From Streptomyces genisteinicus (GTDB lineage: Bacteria; Actinomycetota; Actinomycetes; Streptomycetales; Streptomycetaceae), in assembly GCF_014489615.1 (NCBI RefSeq), contig NZ_CP060825.1, positions 6,122,001 to 6,186,000 on the forward strand: a DNA stretch of 64,000 nt, given 5' to 3'. How positions within the stretch are numbered: position 1 is the first letter of the stretch; each line of letters starts with the position of its first letter. Below are positions 16,572-25,445 of the stretch, in pieces. The translations under genes and the position numbers were made by a program. The notes below the pieces were generated by a model, which was not told the DNA's origin, did not search any database, and was given only the letters and a program-made list of their open reading frames with translations.

Positions 16572-18314
16572 ATGGCGAAGCAGAAGGTGGCCGAGCAGTT
16601 CGTCGACATCCTGGTCAGGGCGGGGGTGCAGCGGCTGTACGGAGTCGTCGGCGACAGCCTCAACCCGGTCGTCGACGCCGTCCGCCGCACCTCCGGCATC
16701 GAGTGGATCCAGGTCCGGCACGAGGAGACCGCCGCCTTCGCCGCGGGTGCCGAGGCGCAGATCACCGGCAGGCTCGCCGCCTGCGCCGGGTCCTGCGGCC
16801 CCGGCAACCTCCACCTCATCAACGGTCTGTACGACGCGCACCGTTCCATGGCCCCGGTGCTCGCGCTCGCCTCGCACATCCCCTCCTCGGAGATCGGCCT
16901 CGGCTACTTCCAGGAGACCCACCCCGAACTCCTGTTCCGCGAGTGCAGCCACTACTGCGAGATGATCTCCAGCCCGCAGCAGATGCCGCGCCTGCTCCAG
17001 ACCGCGGTGCAGCACGCCGTGGGCCGCAGCGGGGTCAGCGTGGTGACGCTGCCCGGCGACGTCGCCGACCGGCCCGCGCCCGAGCGGACGGCCGAGCACG
17101 CGCTGGTCACCACCCGGCCCACGGTCCGTCCCGGTGACACCGAGATCGACAAGCTGGTCGCCATGATCGACGAGGCCGAGCGGGTCACGCTGTTCTGCGG
17201 CAGCGGCACGGCGGGCGCGCACGCCGAGGTCATGCAGTTCGCGGAGCGCATCAAGTCGCCCGTCGGGCATGCGCTCCGCGGCAAGGAGTGGATTCAGTAC
17301 GACAATCCCTACGACGTCGGTATGAGCGGACTGCTCGGCTACGGCGCCGCCTACGAGGCCACCCACGCCTGCGATCTGCTGATCCTGCTGGGCACGGACT
17401 TCCCCTACAACGCGTTCCTGCCCGACGACGTGAAGATCGCCCAGGTCGACGTGCGGCCCGAGCACCTCGGGCGGCGATCCAAGCTGGATCTCGCGGTCTG
17501 GGGCGACGTGCGCGAGACGCTGCGGTGCCTGATCCCGCGGGTGCGGCCGAAGACCGATCGGCGTTTCCTCGACAAGATGCTGAAGAAGCATGCGGACGCG
17601 CTGGAGGGTGTGGTCAAGGCGTACACCCGCAAGGTCGAGAAGCGCACGCCGATCCATCCCGAGTACGTCGCCTCCGTGCTGGACGAGATGGCCGACGACG
17701 ACGCCGTGTTCACCGTCGACACGGGCATGTGCAACGTCTGGGCGGCGCGCTACATCTCGCCCAACGGCCGCCGCAGGATCATCGGTTCGTTCACCCACGG
17801 ATCGATGGCGAACGCGCTGCCGCAGGCGATCGGCGCCCAGTTCACCGACCGCGGCCGCCAGGTGGTCTCGATGTCGGGGGACGGCGGGTTCACCATGCTG
17901 ATGGGGGACTTCCTCACCCTCGTCCAGTACGACCTGCCGGTGAAGGTCGTGCTCTTCAACAACTCATCCCTGTCCATGGTGGAGTTGGAGATGCTGGTGG
18001 GAGGGCTGCCGTCGTTCGGCACGACCAACCACAACCCCGACTTCGCGGCCGTCGCCCGTGCAGCCGGCGCCTTCGGCGTGCGGGTCGAGAAGCCCAGGCA
18101 TCTGGCCGGTGCGCTGCGGGACGCCTTCCGCCACAAGGGGCCCGCGCTCGTCGACGTGGTGACCGACCCGAACGCGCTGTCCATCCCGCCGAAGATCAGC
18201 GCCGAGATGGTCACCGGGTTCGCGCTGTCCGCGAGCAAGGTGGTGCTGGACGGCGGAGTCGGCCGGATGCTCCAGATGGCGCGGTCCAACCTGCGCAACG
18301 TGCCCCGCCCCTGA
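16572..18314 (+). CDS. poxB: Thiamine-diphosphate enzyme, pyruvate dehydrogenase (quinone)/pyruvate oxidase type
   Basis: ThDP- and FAD-dependent enzyme of 580 residues, the PoxB/pyruvate oxidase class that converts pyruvate to acetate (quinone-linked) or acetyl phosphate with CO2. The N-terminal domain carries the catalytic glutamate in QVRHEETAAF (about residue 52), the central domain has the nucleotide-binding segment, and the C-terminal ThDP domain has the GDG-x-N type motif GDGGFTMLMGDFLTLVQYDL ending in FNNSSL (about 436-461). The C-terminal tail (GGVGRMLQMARSNLRN) is amphipathic, as in the membrane-binding peptide of E. coli PoxB. SD AAAGGGCG precedes ATG 16572. Other uses of the fold (such as acetolactate synthase) are less likely given the tail. 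Confidence 0.87.
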   Translation: MAKQKVAEQFVDILVRAGVQRLYGVVGDSLNPVVDAVRRTSGIEWIQVRHEETAAFAAGAEAQITGRLAACAGSCGPGNLHLINGLYDAHRSMAPVLALASHIPSSEIGLGYFQETHPELLFRECSHYCEMISSPQQMPRLLQTAVQHAVGRSGVSVVTLPGDVADRPAPERTAEHALVTTRPTVRPGDTEIDKLVAMIDEAERVTLFCGSGTAGAHAEVMQFAERIKSPVGHALRGKEWIQYDNPYDVGMSGLLGYGAAYEATHACDLLILLGTDFPYNAFLPDDVKIAQVDVRPEHLGRRSKLDLAVWGDVRETLRCLIPRVRPKTDRRFLDKMLKKHADALEGVVKAYTRKVEKRTPIHPEYVASVLDEMADDDAVFTVDTGMCNVWAARYISPNGRRRIIGSFTHGSMANALPQAIGAQFTDRGRQVVSMSGDGGFTMLMGDFLTLVQYDLPVKVVLFNNSSLSMVELEMLVGGLPSFGTTNHNPDFAAVARAAGAFGVRVEKPRHLAGALRDAFRHKGPALVDVVTDPNALSIPPKISAEMVTGFALSASKVVLDGGVGRMLQMARSNLRNVPRP

Positions 18315-18454
18315 GGCGTGCCGCGGGTGCCGGAGGGGGAGCCCGGCCGATCTCCCGCGGTATGCGTGGTGTTGCGCCTGTGGGGCATGCATCCGGTGAA
18401 CGTTTGCGACCGTCGACGGTCACGGGCCGGGGGCCGGTGCCGAGTGGGGGGAAG

Positions 18455-18901
18455 ATGACTGGACGTCACGGGGGCGCCGGAGTGCGAGGACGGCTCCACC
18501 GCAGACTCGGCAGCGGTGACCTCACCGCGGTGCCCGAGGTGCGGCATGCGTTACGCGACCTCCTCGGCAAGTGGCCCGAGCCCGGCTCCCGGGCGGCGGA
18601 CGGCGACGGCGGCGACGCCGCGGGCGTCGCCGAACTGCTCGCGAGCGAACTGGTGACCAACGCGCTGATACACACCGACCACGGGGCCGTGGTCACCGCC
18701 ACCGTCGAGGATTCGCGCCTGCACGTGGAGGTGCGGGACTTCGTGGCGGGTCTCTCCGTGTCCGACGTACCGAACGCCGACCTCGGTACGTCGGGCAGGG
18801 GACTGATCCTCGTCGAATGCCTCGCGGACGCCTGGGGCGTGCGCACGGCACAGGGCGTGGGGAAGGTGGTCTGGTTCGAACTGCACGCGGGGGCGGCCTG
18901 A
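18455..18901 (+). CDS. ATP-binding anti-sigma-factor-like protein (RsbW/HATPase_c_2 type)
   Basis: A 148-residue GHKL-type ATPase domain protein. The N box is LASELVTNALIHTD, with the conserved E and N, and the G1 and G2 boxes are seen in VEVRDF and GTSGRGLILVECLADAWGV. It has no other domain, as in the very numerous stand-alone streptomycete proteins related to RsbW and SpoIIAB that bind sigma factors or anti-anti-sigma factors. ATG 18455 has GGGGGGAAG just upstream. Partner proteins are not encoded beside it. Confidence 0.87.
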   Translation: MTGRHGGAGVRGRLHRRLGSGDLTAVPEVRHALRDLLGKWPEPGSRAADGDGGDAAGVAELLASELVTNALIHTDHGAVVTATVEDSRLHVEVRDFVAGLSVSDVPNADLGTSGRGLILVECLADAWGVRTAQGVGKVVWFELHAGAA

Positions 18902-18936
18902 CCGGAGGTCCGTGCCGCCCCACGCGTGGGTCCCGC

Positions 18937-20025
18937 TCAGCCGAACTGCTGCTCGAGGTCCTTGAGCTTCTGCTCCAGGGAGTCCAGACGCGGCAACGTC
19001 TGGGTGTCGTCCTCGGCGGTCAGGTCCACCGTGACGGGCTCAGCGCCTTTCGGCCTGACGGCCTGCAAGGGGGGCCGGGAGCGCACCTGCGGCTGACCCG
19101 GCTCGGCTATGGCGGGCTCCACGACGGAGCCCGTCGTCTCCACCGACGGAGCCTGGGACGGCACCTGGCCCTGGGCGGACCCGGCCGGTGCGAGGGCGGG
19201 GAGCTGGGCCGGCCGGCCGGTCCGGCCGATCCCCCAGGCGCGGTGCTGCCGGTTGTACGCCTTGAGCCGGGCGCGCTCCAGCTTCTCGTGGTCGCGGCGG
19301 CGCAGCCTGTTCTGCTGCTTCTCCCGCCGGTCCTCGCGCACCTCGTCGACCGCCTCGTCCAGGGTGCGCACGCCCTCCAGCAGCATCAGCGACCAGGCGG
19401 CGAACGTCTCCCTGGGCGCCCTGAGCCAGCGGACGATCCGGATCTGCGGCAGCGGACGGGGCACCAGGCCCTGTTCGCGCAGTGCGGCGCGCCGGGTCTG
19501 CTTGAGCGCCCGGTCGAACAGCACCGCGGCCGACAGGGACATGCCCGCGAAGAACTGCGGGGCTCCCGCGTGGCCCAGGCCGCGCGGCGCGTGCACCCAG
19601 TTGAACCAGGCGGCGGCGCCGGCGAACGTCCACACCAGCAGACGCGACCCCAGCGCGGCGTCGCCGTGGCTGGCCTCCCGCACGGCGAGGACGGAGCAGA
19701 ACATCGCGGCGCCGTCCAGGCCGAAGGGGACCAGGTACTCCCAGCCGCCGGAGAGGTTGAGGTTCTGCCGTCCGAAGCCCACCAGGCCGTGGAAGGAGAG
19801 CGCGGCGGCCACCGCCGCGCAGCAGAACAGCAGTACGTAGGAGGCGGTTCCGTAGACGGCTTCCTTGCGCCTGCGGCGTTCCTCGCTGCGTTCCCAGGAG
19901 TCGTCGGCCGCGGCCTTCGCCCCGGCGCGCTTGCCGCGCGCGAGCACCGCCACCGCCGCCAGGACTCCCAGGAGCAGCACGGCGCCGGGAAGCAGCCAGT
20001 CCAGCGATATGTCGGTCAGTCTCAT
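18937..20025 (-). CDS. DUF2637 domain-containing membrane protein
   Basis: A 362-residue protein with an N-terminal helix (DWLLPGAVLLLGVLAAVAVLA), a basic cytoplasmic loop, then the DUF2637 block (about 50-160) of four transmembrane helices including YVLLFCCAAVAAALSFHGLV, PFGLDGAAMFCSVLA and LLVWTFAGAAAWFNWVHAP. After residue 180 it is cytoplasmic, very basic and helical (RREKQQNRLRRRDHEKLERA), with a terminal coiled-coil LDSLEQKLKDLEQQFG. DUF2637 proteins are typical of actinomycetes, both chromosomal and in conjugative elements (SpdB-like), but no transfer gene is nearby. SD AAGGGA precedes ATG 20025. Function unknown. Confidence 0.82.
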   Translation of the reverse strand: MRLTDISLDWLLPGAVLLLGVLAAVAVLARGKRAGAKAAADDSWERSEERRRRKEAVYGTASYVLLFCCAAVAAALSFHGLVGFGRQNLNLSGGWEYLVPFGLDGAAMFCSVLAVREASHGDAALGSRLLVWTFAGAAAWFNWVHAPRGLGHAGAPQFFAGMSLSAAVLFDRALKQTRRAALREQGLVPRPLPQIRIVRWLRAPRETFAAWSLMLLEGVRTLDEAVDEVREDRREKQQNRLRRRDHEKLERARLKAYNRQHRAWGIGRTGRPAQLPALAPAGSAQGQVPSQAPSVETTGSVVEPAIAEPGQPQVRSRPPLQAVRPKGAEPVTVDLTAEDDTQTLPRLDSLEQKLKDLEQQFG

Positions 20026-20415
20026 GCGGTGTCCCTTGCATCGCGGTCGGCGGTTCGGCGGCCATAGTGGCCGACCGGTGCGGGGCCCACGGGGGGTTTC
20101 GGGGCAAGAGAACGCCAACGGGGCGGTTCAGGGCACGAATAGGTGTGATTGGGTCGAACGGTCTTGCGGTGAGCCTGTGATGTGTTCGGGCGCGACTCCC
20201 CCGAAAGCGTGGCGTGGACCGGCCGGGCGCGGTGTGCGACGTGCGGCGGGGCGGCAGGGGTGGTTCGAGCCATGGGGCGGGGGAGGCCGGGGCGAGGTGC
20301 GCACCGGTCGGCGGCCGGGCGTGGTGCGTGCCGTGCGGCGGGGGAGCGCAGGGCGTGCACCGGCCGGCGGCGGGCGGGCGGGCGCGGGGCTGTCCTGCGG
20401 TGTGCGCGGCGGCGG
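20026..20415. other. Intergenic region, no gene seen
   Basis: This 390-bp region between two minus-strand genes has only compositional open frames. A lower-GC patch near 20140-20200 may hold the promoter of the DUF2637 gene, but no clear -35/-10 pair can be assigned. Confidence 0.5.
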
Positions 20416-21261
20416 TCAGGCGCTCTGCCGCAGGCGCTCCACCCGGTCCGCGTCGCAGGTGCGCGGGCAGGTGGTGCAGGTGTCCTCGGGGCGCAGTGTG
20501 TAGAACATGCAGCAGCTCGCCCGGTCGCGCGTCCGCAGCGGTTCGCCGTCCGGGACGGTCAGCTCGCGGAACGCGGCCGTGCCGATGTAGGGAGCCGTCG
20601 TGCCGGGGAACAGCAGTTCCAGCTCGGCGACCCCGCGCCGCTCCTCCCCGAGCAGGTGGGCGACGTACCACAGGCCCTCGACGACCTCGTCGGTCGCCAT
20701 GCCCCACAGGGCGCGGCCCCGTCGCCGCATCCTGGGGCCGAATCCGGCCAGCACCGGGCCGAGGTGCTCGGCCACGGCCTCGCGGACCTCGGCGCGCAGT
20801 GCCTCCTCGTCCGCGACGACGCGGGCTCCGGGCAGCAGCGCCGCCGGGTCGTCCGGCAGGCAGGCGAAGCCGTCCACCCGGACCGCCATCCGCCCGCGCT
20901 CGCGCTGGAAGGAGACCGAGCCGGCCGGCAGGCGGGGGACGCGGCGGTGCAGGAACCAGGGGACGGTGATCAGCAGGCAGGCGGGCCAGGCGTAGCGGTG
21001 GAGGCCGAAGCTGGCGATGACGTCGGGGCGGGCGGGACGGCCGTAGTCGCGCCGTACCTGGGCGTCGTCCCAGGCGAGGAACGCGTCGAGGGCGGCGTCG
21101 CCGGCGGCGAGATCGCCCGCGAGGACCCAGCCGTCACCCGAGGGGGCGGGCTCACCGGCGCCGAGCTCCGTGACGCTCAGCCCGGCGAAGACCTCGGTCA
21201 GGCGTGCGTAGGCCGCGTCGACGGGGGAGACGAGGCCGGGGAGCAGGGCGGGAAGAGTCAT
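20416..21261 (-). CDS. FhuF-like (2Fe-2S) ferric iron reductase
   Basis: A 281-residue cytoplasmic protein with the C-terminal C-C-x10-C-x2-C cluster motif typical of FhuF-type siderophore-iron reductases (SCCMFYTLRPEDTCTTC, near residues 253-269). FhuF proteins release iron from ferric siderophores by reduction. The middle part includes AWPACLLITVPWFLHRRVP and VDGFACLPDDPAALLPG, which are usual in the actinobacterial group. The start is ATG 21261; a GTG at 21273 is possible. A DtxR/IdeR-type iron box lies 29 bp upstream, so expression is probably derepressed by iron starvation. Confidence 0.87.
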   Translation of the reverse strand: MTLPALLPGLVSPVDAAYARLTEVFAGLSVTELGAGEPAPSGDGWVLAGDLAAGDAALDAFLAWDDAQVRRDYGRPARPDVIASFGLHRYAWPACLLITVPWFLHRRVPRLPAGSVSFQRERGRMAVRVDGFACLPDDPAALLPGARVVADEEALRAEVREAVAEHLGPVLAGFGPRMRRRGRALWGMATDEVVEGLWYVAHLLGEERRGVAELELLFPGTTAPYIGTAAFRELTVPDGEPLRTRDRASCCMFYTLRPEDTCTTCPRTCDADRVERLRQSA

Positions 21262-21289
21262 GCCGGGGACCACCGCATCGCGATCGTTA

Positions 21290-21308
21290 GCAGGTTAGCC
21301 TTACCTTA
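21290..21308. promoter_or_regulatory. DtxR/IdeR (DmdR1)-type iron box
   Basis: The 19-mer gcaggttagccttacctta matches the DtxR-family consensus TTAGGTTAGCCTAACCTAA at 15 of 19 positions. It lies 29 bp upstream of the FhuF-like start, where it would cover the promoter, and 130 bp upstream of the divergent GntR gene. Iron-dependent repression of the reductase is the expected outcome. Confidence 0.8.
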
Positions 21309-21438
21309 CCTGATCATCGCGATGTGTGAACCTGCGCCCCGCCCGCCTATCGTGCACCTGGGACCCGGTGCTCGCCAGCCGGGTCCGTACCGGCCACGGA
21401 GCACCGAGCCGGTCCCCGTCGGCCGGAGGAGGCACCGA

Positions 21439-22212
21439 GTGGAGCAGGCACGCGCGCGTGACGCCGCCGTGCGGCAGCCGCACGCCTCCCCGCGCGTCCC
21501 GCTCCAGGGCGGTCCGCGGTCCGCGGCGCCGGACCCCGGCGGCGAACGGCCCCGGGGCGACGCGCCCGTCCCCGTGCGGCGGCACTCGGTGCGCAATCAG
21601 GTGCTCGACGCCCTGCGCACCGCGCTCGTCGACGGCGACCTGGTGCCCGGGCGTGTCTACTCCGCTCCCGCGCTCGGCGAGCGCTACGGCGTCTCGGCGA
21701 CCCCCGTGCGCGAGGCCATGCAGCAGCTCGCCGTCGAGGGCGCCGTCGAGGTCGTCCCGAACCGGGGCTTCCGCGTCTGCGTGCGCACCGCCCGCGAGCT
21801 GGCCGAGCTCGCCGAGGTGCGGGCGCTGATCGAGGTGCCGGTGATGCTGCGGCTCGCCCGTACCGTCCCCGCGGAACGCTGGGCCGCGCTCAGGCCGCTG
21901 GCGGAGGAGACGGCCCGCGCGGCCGCGACCGGGGACCGGGCCGCCTACGCCGAGTCGGACCGGGCCTTCCACCACGCCGTCCTCGCGCTCGCCGGCAACC
22001 GCCAGCTCCTCGCCGTCGCCGACGATCTGCACCGCCGCTCCCAGTGGCCGATGACCCGCACCCCGGCGGCGAGGCCGGGGCCGCTGCCGGACCGGGCCGT
22101 GCTCGTGGCGGACGCCGCCGAGCACGCCGCGCTGCTGGAGGCGCTGATCGCCCAGGACCTGCCGGTGGTCCAGTCGCTCGTGCGCGAGCACTTCGCCGGC
22201 GCCGAGAGCTGA
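21439..22212 (+). CDS. GntR-family transcriptional regulator
   Basis: A 257-residue FadR-group GntR regulator. A 50-residue disordered N-terminus precedes the winged-helix domain (about 55-120), which has the signature LGERYGVSATPVREAMQQL and VEVVPNRGFRV. The C-terminal FCD ligand-binding domain (about 130-250) is all-helical, with the ADRAFHHAVLALAGN-like segment carrying possible metal ligands. GTG 21439 is chosen for the GGAGGAGGCACC just before it; longer frames are non-coding in composition. Divergent from the iron-regulated FhuF-like gene, but no functional link is evident. The ligand is unknown, probably a small carboxylate as in this family. Confidence 0.87.
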   Translation: MEQARARDAAVRQPHASPRVPLQGGPRSAAPDPGGERPRGDAPVPVRRHSVRNQVLDALRTALVDGDLVPGRVYSAPALGERYGVSATPVREAMQQLAVEGAVEVVPNRGFRVCVRTARELAELAEVRALIEVPVMLRLARTVPAERWAALRPLAEETARAAATGDRAAYAESDRAFHHAVLALAGNRQLLAVADDLHRRSQWPMTRTPAARPGPLPDRAVLVADAAEHAALLEALIAQDLPVVQSLVREHFAGAES

Positions 22213-22357
22213 GGGCGGTCCACGGGCGCGGCGACGGGGACGGGGACGGTGTCCGGACCCGGCCCGCACGGGCACGGGGCCGGGGGCCGGCGGTGTGACG
22301 GCGGGGAACGGTGCGAGGGGCGGGTACGACGGCGTGACGACGGGGCGCGGGGGCGGG

Positions 22358-23542
22358 ATGCGCGGCACGGTCTGGGCGGCGGCGAACCAGCTCGGGGTGG
22401 TGGCGGGCACGCCCGCGGAACTGAGGTCGGCACTGCTGAGCGGAGCGGCCACCGCGGGCTCGCGGCTGGTGCTGCCCGGTGCCGATCCGGCGGCTGTCAC
22501 CGAACTGGCCGCCGTCATGGACGAGTTCGGGCACGGACCGGTGCGCATCGACACACCGCCCGGCGGCGCGGCCCCCGGGGCCGTCGACCCGTCGGACGCC
22601 GTGTCCGTCTGCTCCGCCGACCCCCAGCGGGTCACCCTCGCCTACGAGGAGTCCGAACACGACCACGGCGGTCTGCGGACCGCGTGGCTGCGCGCCGGAC
22701 AGGCGCTCGTGCGCGAGCAGGAGCCGGCCGCCCGCGCCCTGTGCCTGCTCGCGGCGTTGCCGGCCCGCGCGGAACCGGGGGTGCGCACCGCGCTCGATCG
22801 GCTCGCCGAGGCCGCGCCGTGGTCCGTCGGCGAGGTGCGCGAGGACGTGGGGCCGGTGGTGGCCGCGACCGTCTTCGCCGGGCGGATGCTCGTGGCCGAC
22901 CGCGGCGGCACCGTGCACGGCCTCGACGCGGCACGGCCGGTGGCCGTGGCGACCGGGGCCAGGATCAGGGCCGTCGCCGCTCTGCCCGACACCACTGTGC
23001 TGCTGCTCGACGAACGCGGCCGTCTGCGGACCCACGGCCCGGGGTCGGCGCTCACCGCGGCGGTGCAGGCCACCCTCGCCGCCCATCCGGGCACCGCGCT
23101 CGCCGTCTCCCGCGGCGCGGTGGTCGTCGGCGACCGGACCGGGTCCGTGCACGCCTTCGGCGCCGCGGGCCTGCACCAGGCGGCGCTGCACTGCGGACGG
23201 GTCACCGCGCTGGCGGCCGCGGACGGCGACGGGCCGCCCGCGGTCCTCAGCGGCGGGGCGGACGGCTCGGTCCGCCGCTGGAGGCCGGGGCGCCGCGCGT
23301 CCGGCACAACCGTCGCCGAGCGGCCCTGCCCGGTGGTGGCCCTGCACGCCGCCGCCACCGCGGACGGCACGGCCTTCGCCGTCGCCTGGGCCGACGGCCT
23401 GGTGGAGCTCCACCGCCCCGGGCGCGGCCGCGCGCCGCTGGGCTTCCGGCCGGGGCCGGCCGTCCGCGCCGTGGCCCTCACCCCGGACGATGCGCTCGCC
23501 GTGGGGACGGACGAGACGCTGTGCGTCCTGCGTCCCCGGTGA
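22358..23542 (+). CDS. Hypothetical beta-propeller-like protein
   Basis: A 394-residue protein without signal peptide or transmembrane helix. The second half (about 175-390) shows regular repeats with WD40/PQQ-like spacing: GRMLVADRGGTVHGLDAAR, RGAVVVGDRTGSVHAFGAAG, PAVLSGGADGSVRRWRPGRR and FAVAWADGLVELHRPG. These are consistent with a small beta-propeller. The first half is unassigned. The start is uncertain; ATG 22358 is preferred over a GTG at 22295 because the extra residues are low-complexity. It may be a scaffold protein. Confidence 0.68.
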   Translation: MRGTVWAAANQLGVVAGTPAELRSALLSGAATAGSRLVLPGADPAAVTELAAVMDEFGHGPVRIDTPPGGAAPGAVDPSDAVSVCSADPQRVTLAYEESEHDHGGLRTAWLRAGQALVREQEPAARALCLLAALPARAEPGVRTALDRLAEAAPWSVGEVREDVGPVVAATVFAGRMLVADRGGTVHGLDAARPVAVATGARIRAVAALPDTTVLLLDERGRLRTHGPGSALTAAVQATLAAHPGTALAVSRGAVVVGDRTGSVHAFGAAGLHQAALHCGRVTALAAADGDGPPAVLSGGADGSVRRWRPGRRASGTTVAERPCPVVALHAAATADGTAFAVAWADGLVELHRPGRGRAPLGFRPGPAVRAVALTPDDALAVGTDETLCVLRPR

Positions 23543-23663
23543 GACCGGTGTGGGGCCGGGGCGGGGCCTGAAGTGCCGCTGGTCACTGCCCGGCACTCCA
23601 TGGCCAGAGGTCGACTACCCTGTCCGAGCTGTTCGGCACGACCGTGACGCAAGGGGGAAGTCG

Positions 23664-24029
23664 ATGAGCGGCGAGCTGCCCGGAGGGCAGGGGCGGCCCA
23701 TATCCGACGAGGAATGGGCCAGGTTCCAGATCGACAGCGAGGGGCCGGCACGTCTGCACGCGCCCAAGGAGCCCTCGGCGCGGGCCCGGATGGTCGCCGA
23801 ACGGCTCCGGCGCGCCGACGAGGAGGAGGCGCGGCGTCAGGGCAGGGTGCGCCGGCTCGTCCGCCGGGGAAGGCCCGTCCAGGCGCGGCCGGAGGGCTGG
23901 CGGAGCTGGACGGCGGCACCGCGACGGCGTACGCGCGGCGGGCTGAGGCCGTTCCTCTGGATCCTGGTCGCCGTCGCGGCCGTTCTCCTGCTGCTCGCAC
24001 CCGGCCGGATCATGGGGCTGCTGGGCTGA
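23664..24029 (+). CDS. Small single-pass membrane protein
   Basis: A 121-residue protein. The N-terminal 95 residues are hydrophilic, acidic then strongly basic (RMVAERLRRADEEEARRQGR), and a single C-terminal helix (FLWILVAVAAVLLLLAPG) anchors it, so it is a tail-anchored type with the body in the cytoplasm. ATG 23664 has GGGGGAAG 3 nt upstream. The conserved-looking opening (PISDEEWARFQIDSE) suggests a defined family, but I cannot name one. Confidence 0.75.
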   Translation: MSGELPGGQGRPISDEEWARFQIDSEGPARLHAPKEPSARARMVAERLRRADEEEARRQGRVRRLVRRGRPVQARPEGWRSWTAAPRRRTRGGLRPFLWILVAVAAVLLLLAPGRIMGLLG

Positions 24030-24135
24030 GCGCCCGTGTTCCCGTGCCCGTGCCCGTGGGCGTGTGTCCGGGTGTCCGGAGGCCCGCTCCGGCCCGTGGA
24101 CCCGTCCCGCCCCGTCCCGTCCCCGGGCCGGGAGT

Positions 24136-24651
24136 TCAGGGCGGCGGCGGTTCCAGGCCCGACAGCAGTGACGCCACGTCCAGACCCGTCAACAGGTACT
24201 GCTCGAACGCCGGGTTGTGCAGGGCCCACGGGGAACGCCGCAGCCGCACGCGGTCGATCGCGCCGTCGCCGTCGTGGCCCAGCTCGATCAGGGTCTGCGC
24301 GGCCAGCAGCCCCGAACGGTTGTAGCCCGAGTAGCAGCGCACCAGTACCCTGCGGCCGGCCCGGACGGCGTCGGCGGCGACCACCGCGAGACGGCGCACA
24401 CTGTCGATCTCGCCCGCGGTGAGCCAGTCGTCGGGGATGGGCGCCACATGGTGCTCCACCCCGGGGGCCGGGCCGTGGCCCGACCGTGTCCAGAGGCTGA
24501 TCACCACGTCGAACTCACGGTCCACCACGACGTCCTGGTGCCGTTGCCGCCCGTCCGACCAGACGTGTCCGCCCATCCACAGGCCCGTGGTGATCTCGTC
24601 CCACCGCGAGCGCGGCTCCGGGACGTCGCCCTCCCTGCGGCGGGTCCTCAC
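24136..24651 (-). CDS. Protein-tyrosine/dual-specificity phosphatase-like protein
   Basis: A 171-residue phosphatase with the C-x5-R P-loop in VRCYSGYNRSGLLAAQTLIE (cysteine near residue 108) and an upstream general-acid candidate region PIPDDWLTAGE. The size and motif fit small dual-specificity phosphatases. GTG 24651 overlaps the TGA of the TPR gene as GTGA, so translation is coupled and the products may act together. The substrate may be a phosphoprotein or a phosphorylated small molecule. An interior start is possible, but the GTGA overlap decides this one. Confidence 0.82.
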   Translation of the reverse strand: MRTRRREGDVPEPRSRWDEITTGLWMGGHVWSDGRQRHQDVVVDREFDVVISLWTRSGHGPAPGVEHHVAPIPDDWLTAGEIDSVRRLAVVAADAVRAGRRVLVRCYSGYNRSGLLAAQTLIELGHDGDGAIDRVRLRRSPWALHNPAFEQYLLTGLDVASLLSGLEPPPP

Positions 24652-25445
24652 TGCGGGGCGGGCTCGGGCCGCGCAGGCGACGACTGGGCCGGGACGGCCG
24701 GCGCGAGCTGGGCACCCAGCCATACCGGCACTCCGCCGAGCAGCCGGAACAGCCGGTGCGCCTCGGCCCGGAGTCTGCTCGCCTCCGGCTCCGCCTCGCA
24801 GTCGGCGAGCCCGGCGAGCGCCGGCGCGGTCCCGATGAGGTAGCCGAGCTCCTCCCGGATGCGCAGGCATTCGGCGAAGCCCTGCCGCGCGAGTGCCAAC
24901 TCGCCCTCGCGCAGCGCCAGTCCGGCCAGCTGCTGGGAGGTGAACGAGAGGAGCAGGGGATCGTCGCGCGTCCCGGCCCCCGCGTGCGCCCGCTCGTACG
25001 CGGCGCGCGCGGCCTGCGGGGCGTCGGCGATGTGCTCCGCCACCAGGCCGCGCCGGAAGTCGAGCAGAGGCCGCCGAGGTGACGTGGGCGAGAGCAGCGC
25101 GGCCGCCCGGCCGAGCGCGGAGCGCGCCTCGTCGGCGCGGTCCCGTACGCCGAGCCGGGTCGCCGCGTACGCGAGGCGCCCGCGCTCGCTCGCGGCGCCG
25201 CCGCGCTCCTCGTCGTCGCGGGCCACCGCCTCGGCGGTGCGCAGCGCGTCCTCCGCCTCGGGCCAGCCCTCGCAGGTGAACAGGCAGCGCTCCACGAGCA
25301 GTCCGGCCCGCTCCAGGGCCGCCGCGGGCTCGGCCGCACGCGCGACGAGCAGGGCCGCCGCATCGGTCCAACAGCCGCGCGAGCGCAGCCGCCATACCGC
25401 GGTCTGGAGTGGATCGTCACCTGCTGTGGTTCCCGAACCAGACAT
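24648..25445 (-). CDS. TPR-like helical repeat protein
   Basis: A 265-residue, alanine- and leucine-rich all-helical protein with tetratricopeptide-like repeats (for example AAALERAGLLVERCLFTCEGWPEAEDALRTAE and GELALARQGFAECLRIREELG, about residues 45-80 and 175-195). No signal peptide or enzymatic domain. It probably serves as a protein-protein interaction platform for the phosphatase translated from the same message. ATG 25445 is used; GTG 25460 with GGGAGGG close by is an alternative. Confidence 0.72.
   Translation of the reverse strand: MSGSGTTAGDDPLQTAVWRLRSRGCWTDAAALLVARAAEPAAALERAGLLVERCLFTCEGWPEAEDALRTAEAVARDDEERGGAASERGRLAYAATRLGVRDRADEARSALGRAAALLSPTSPRRPLLDFRRGLVAEHIADAPQAARAAYERAHAGAGTRDDPLLLSFTSQQLAGLALREGELALARQGFAECLRIREELGYLIGTAPALAGLADCEAEPEASRLRAEAHRLFRLLGGVPVWLGAQLAPAVPAQSSPARPEPAPQ

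Noticed and set aside
14844..17798. A 984-codon minus-strand open frame
   Set aside because: Antisense to the PP2C-like and poxB genes; no homology-like motifs.
16572..18314. Acetolactate synthase instead of PoxB
   Set aside because: The overall pattern and amphipathic C-terminal tail fit pyruvate oxidase better; no ilvN partner gene.
18937..20025. Sign of an integrated conjugative element (DUF2637/SpdB-like)
   Set aside because: No integrase, replication, transfer or attachment-site sequence nearby; DUF2637 proteins are also chromosomal in Streptomyces.
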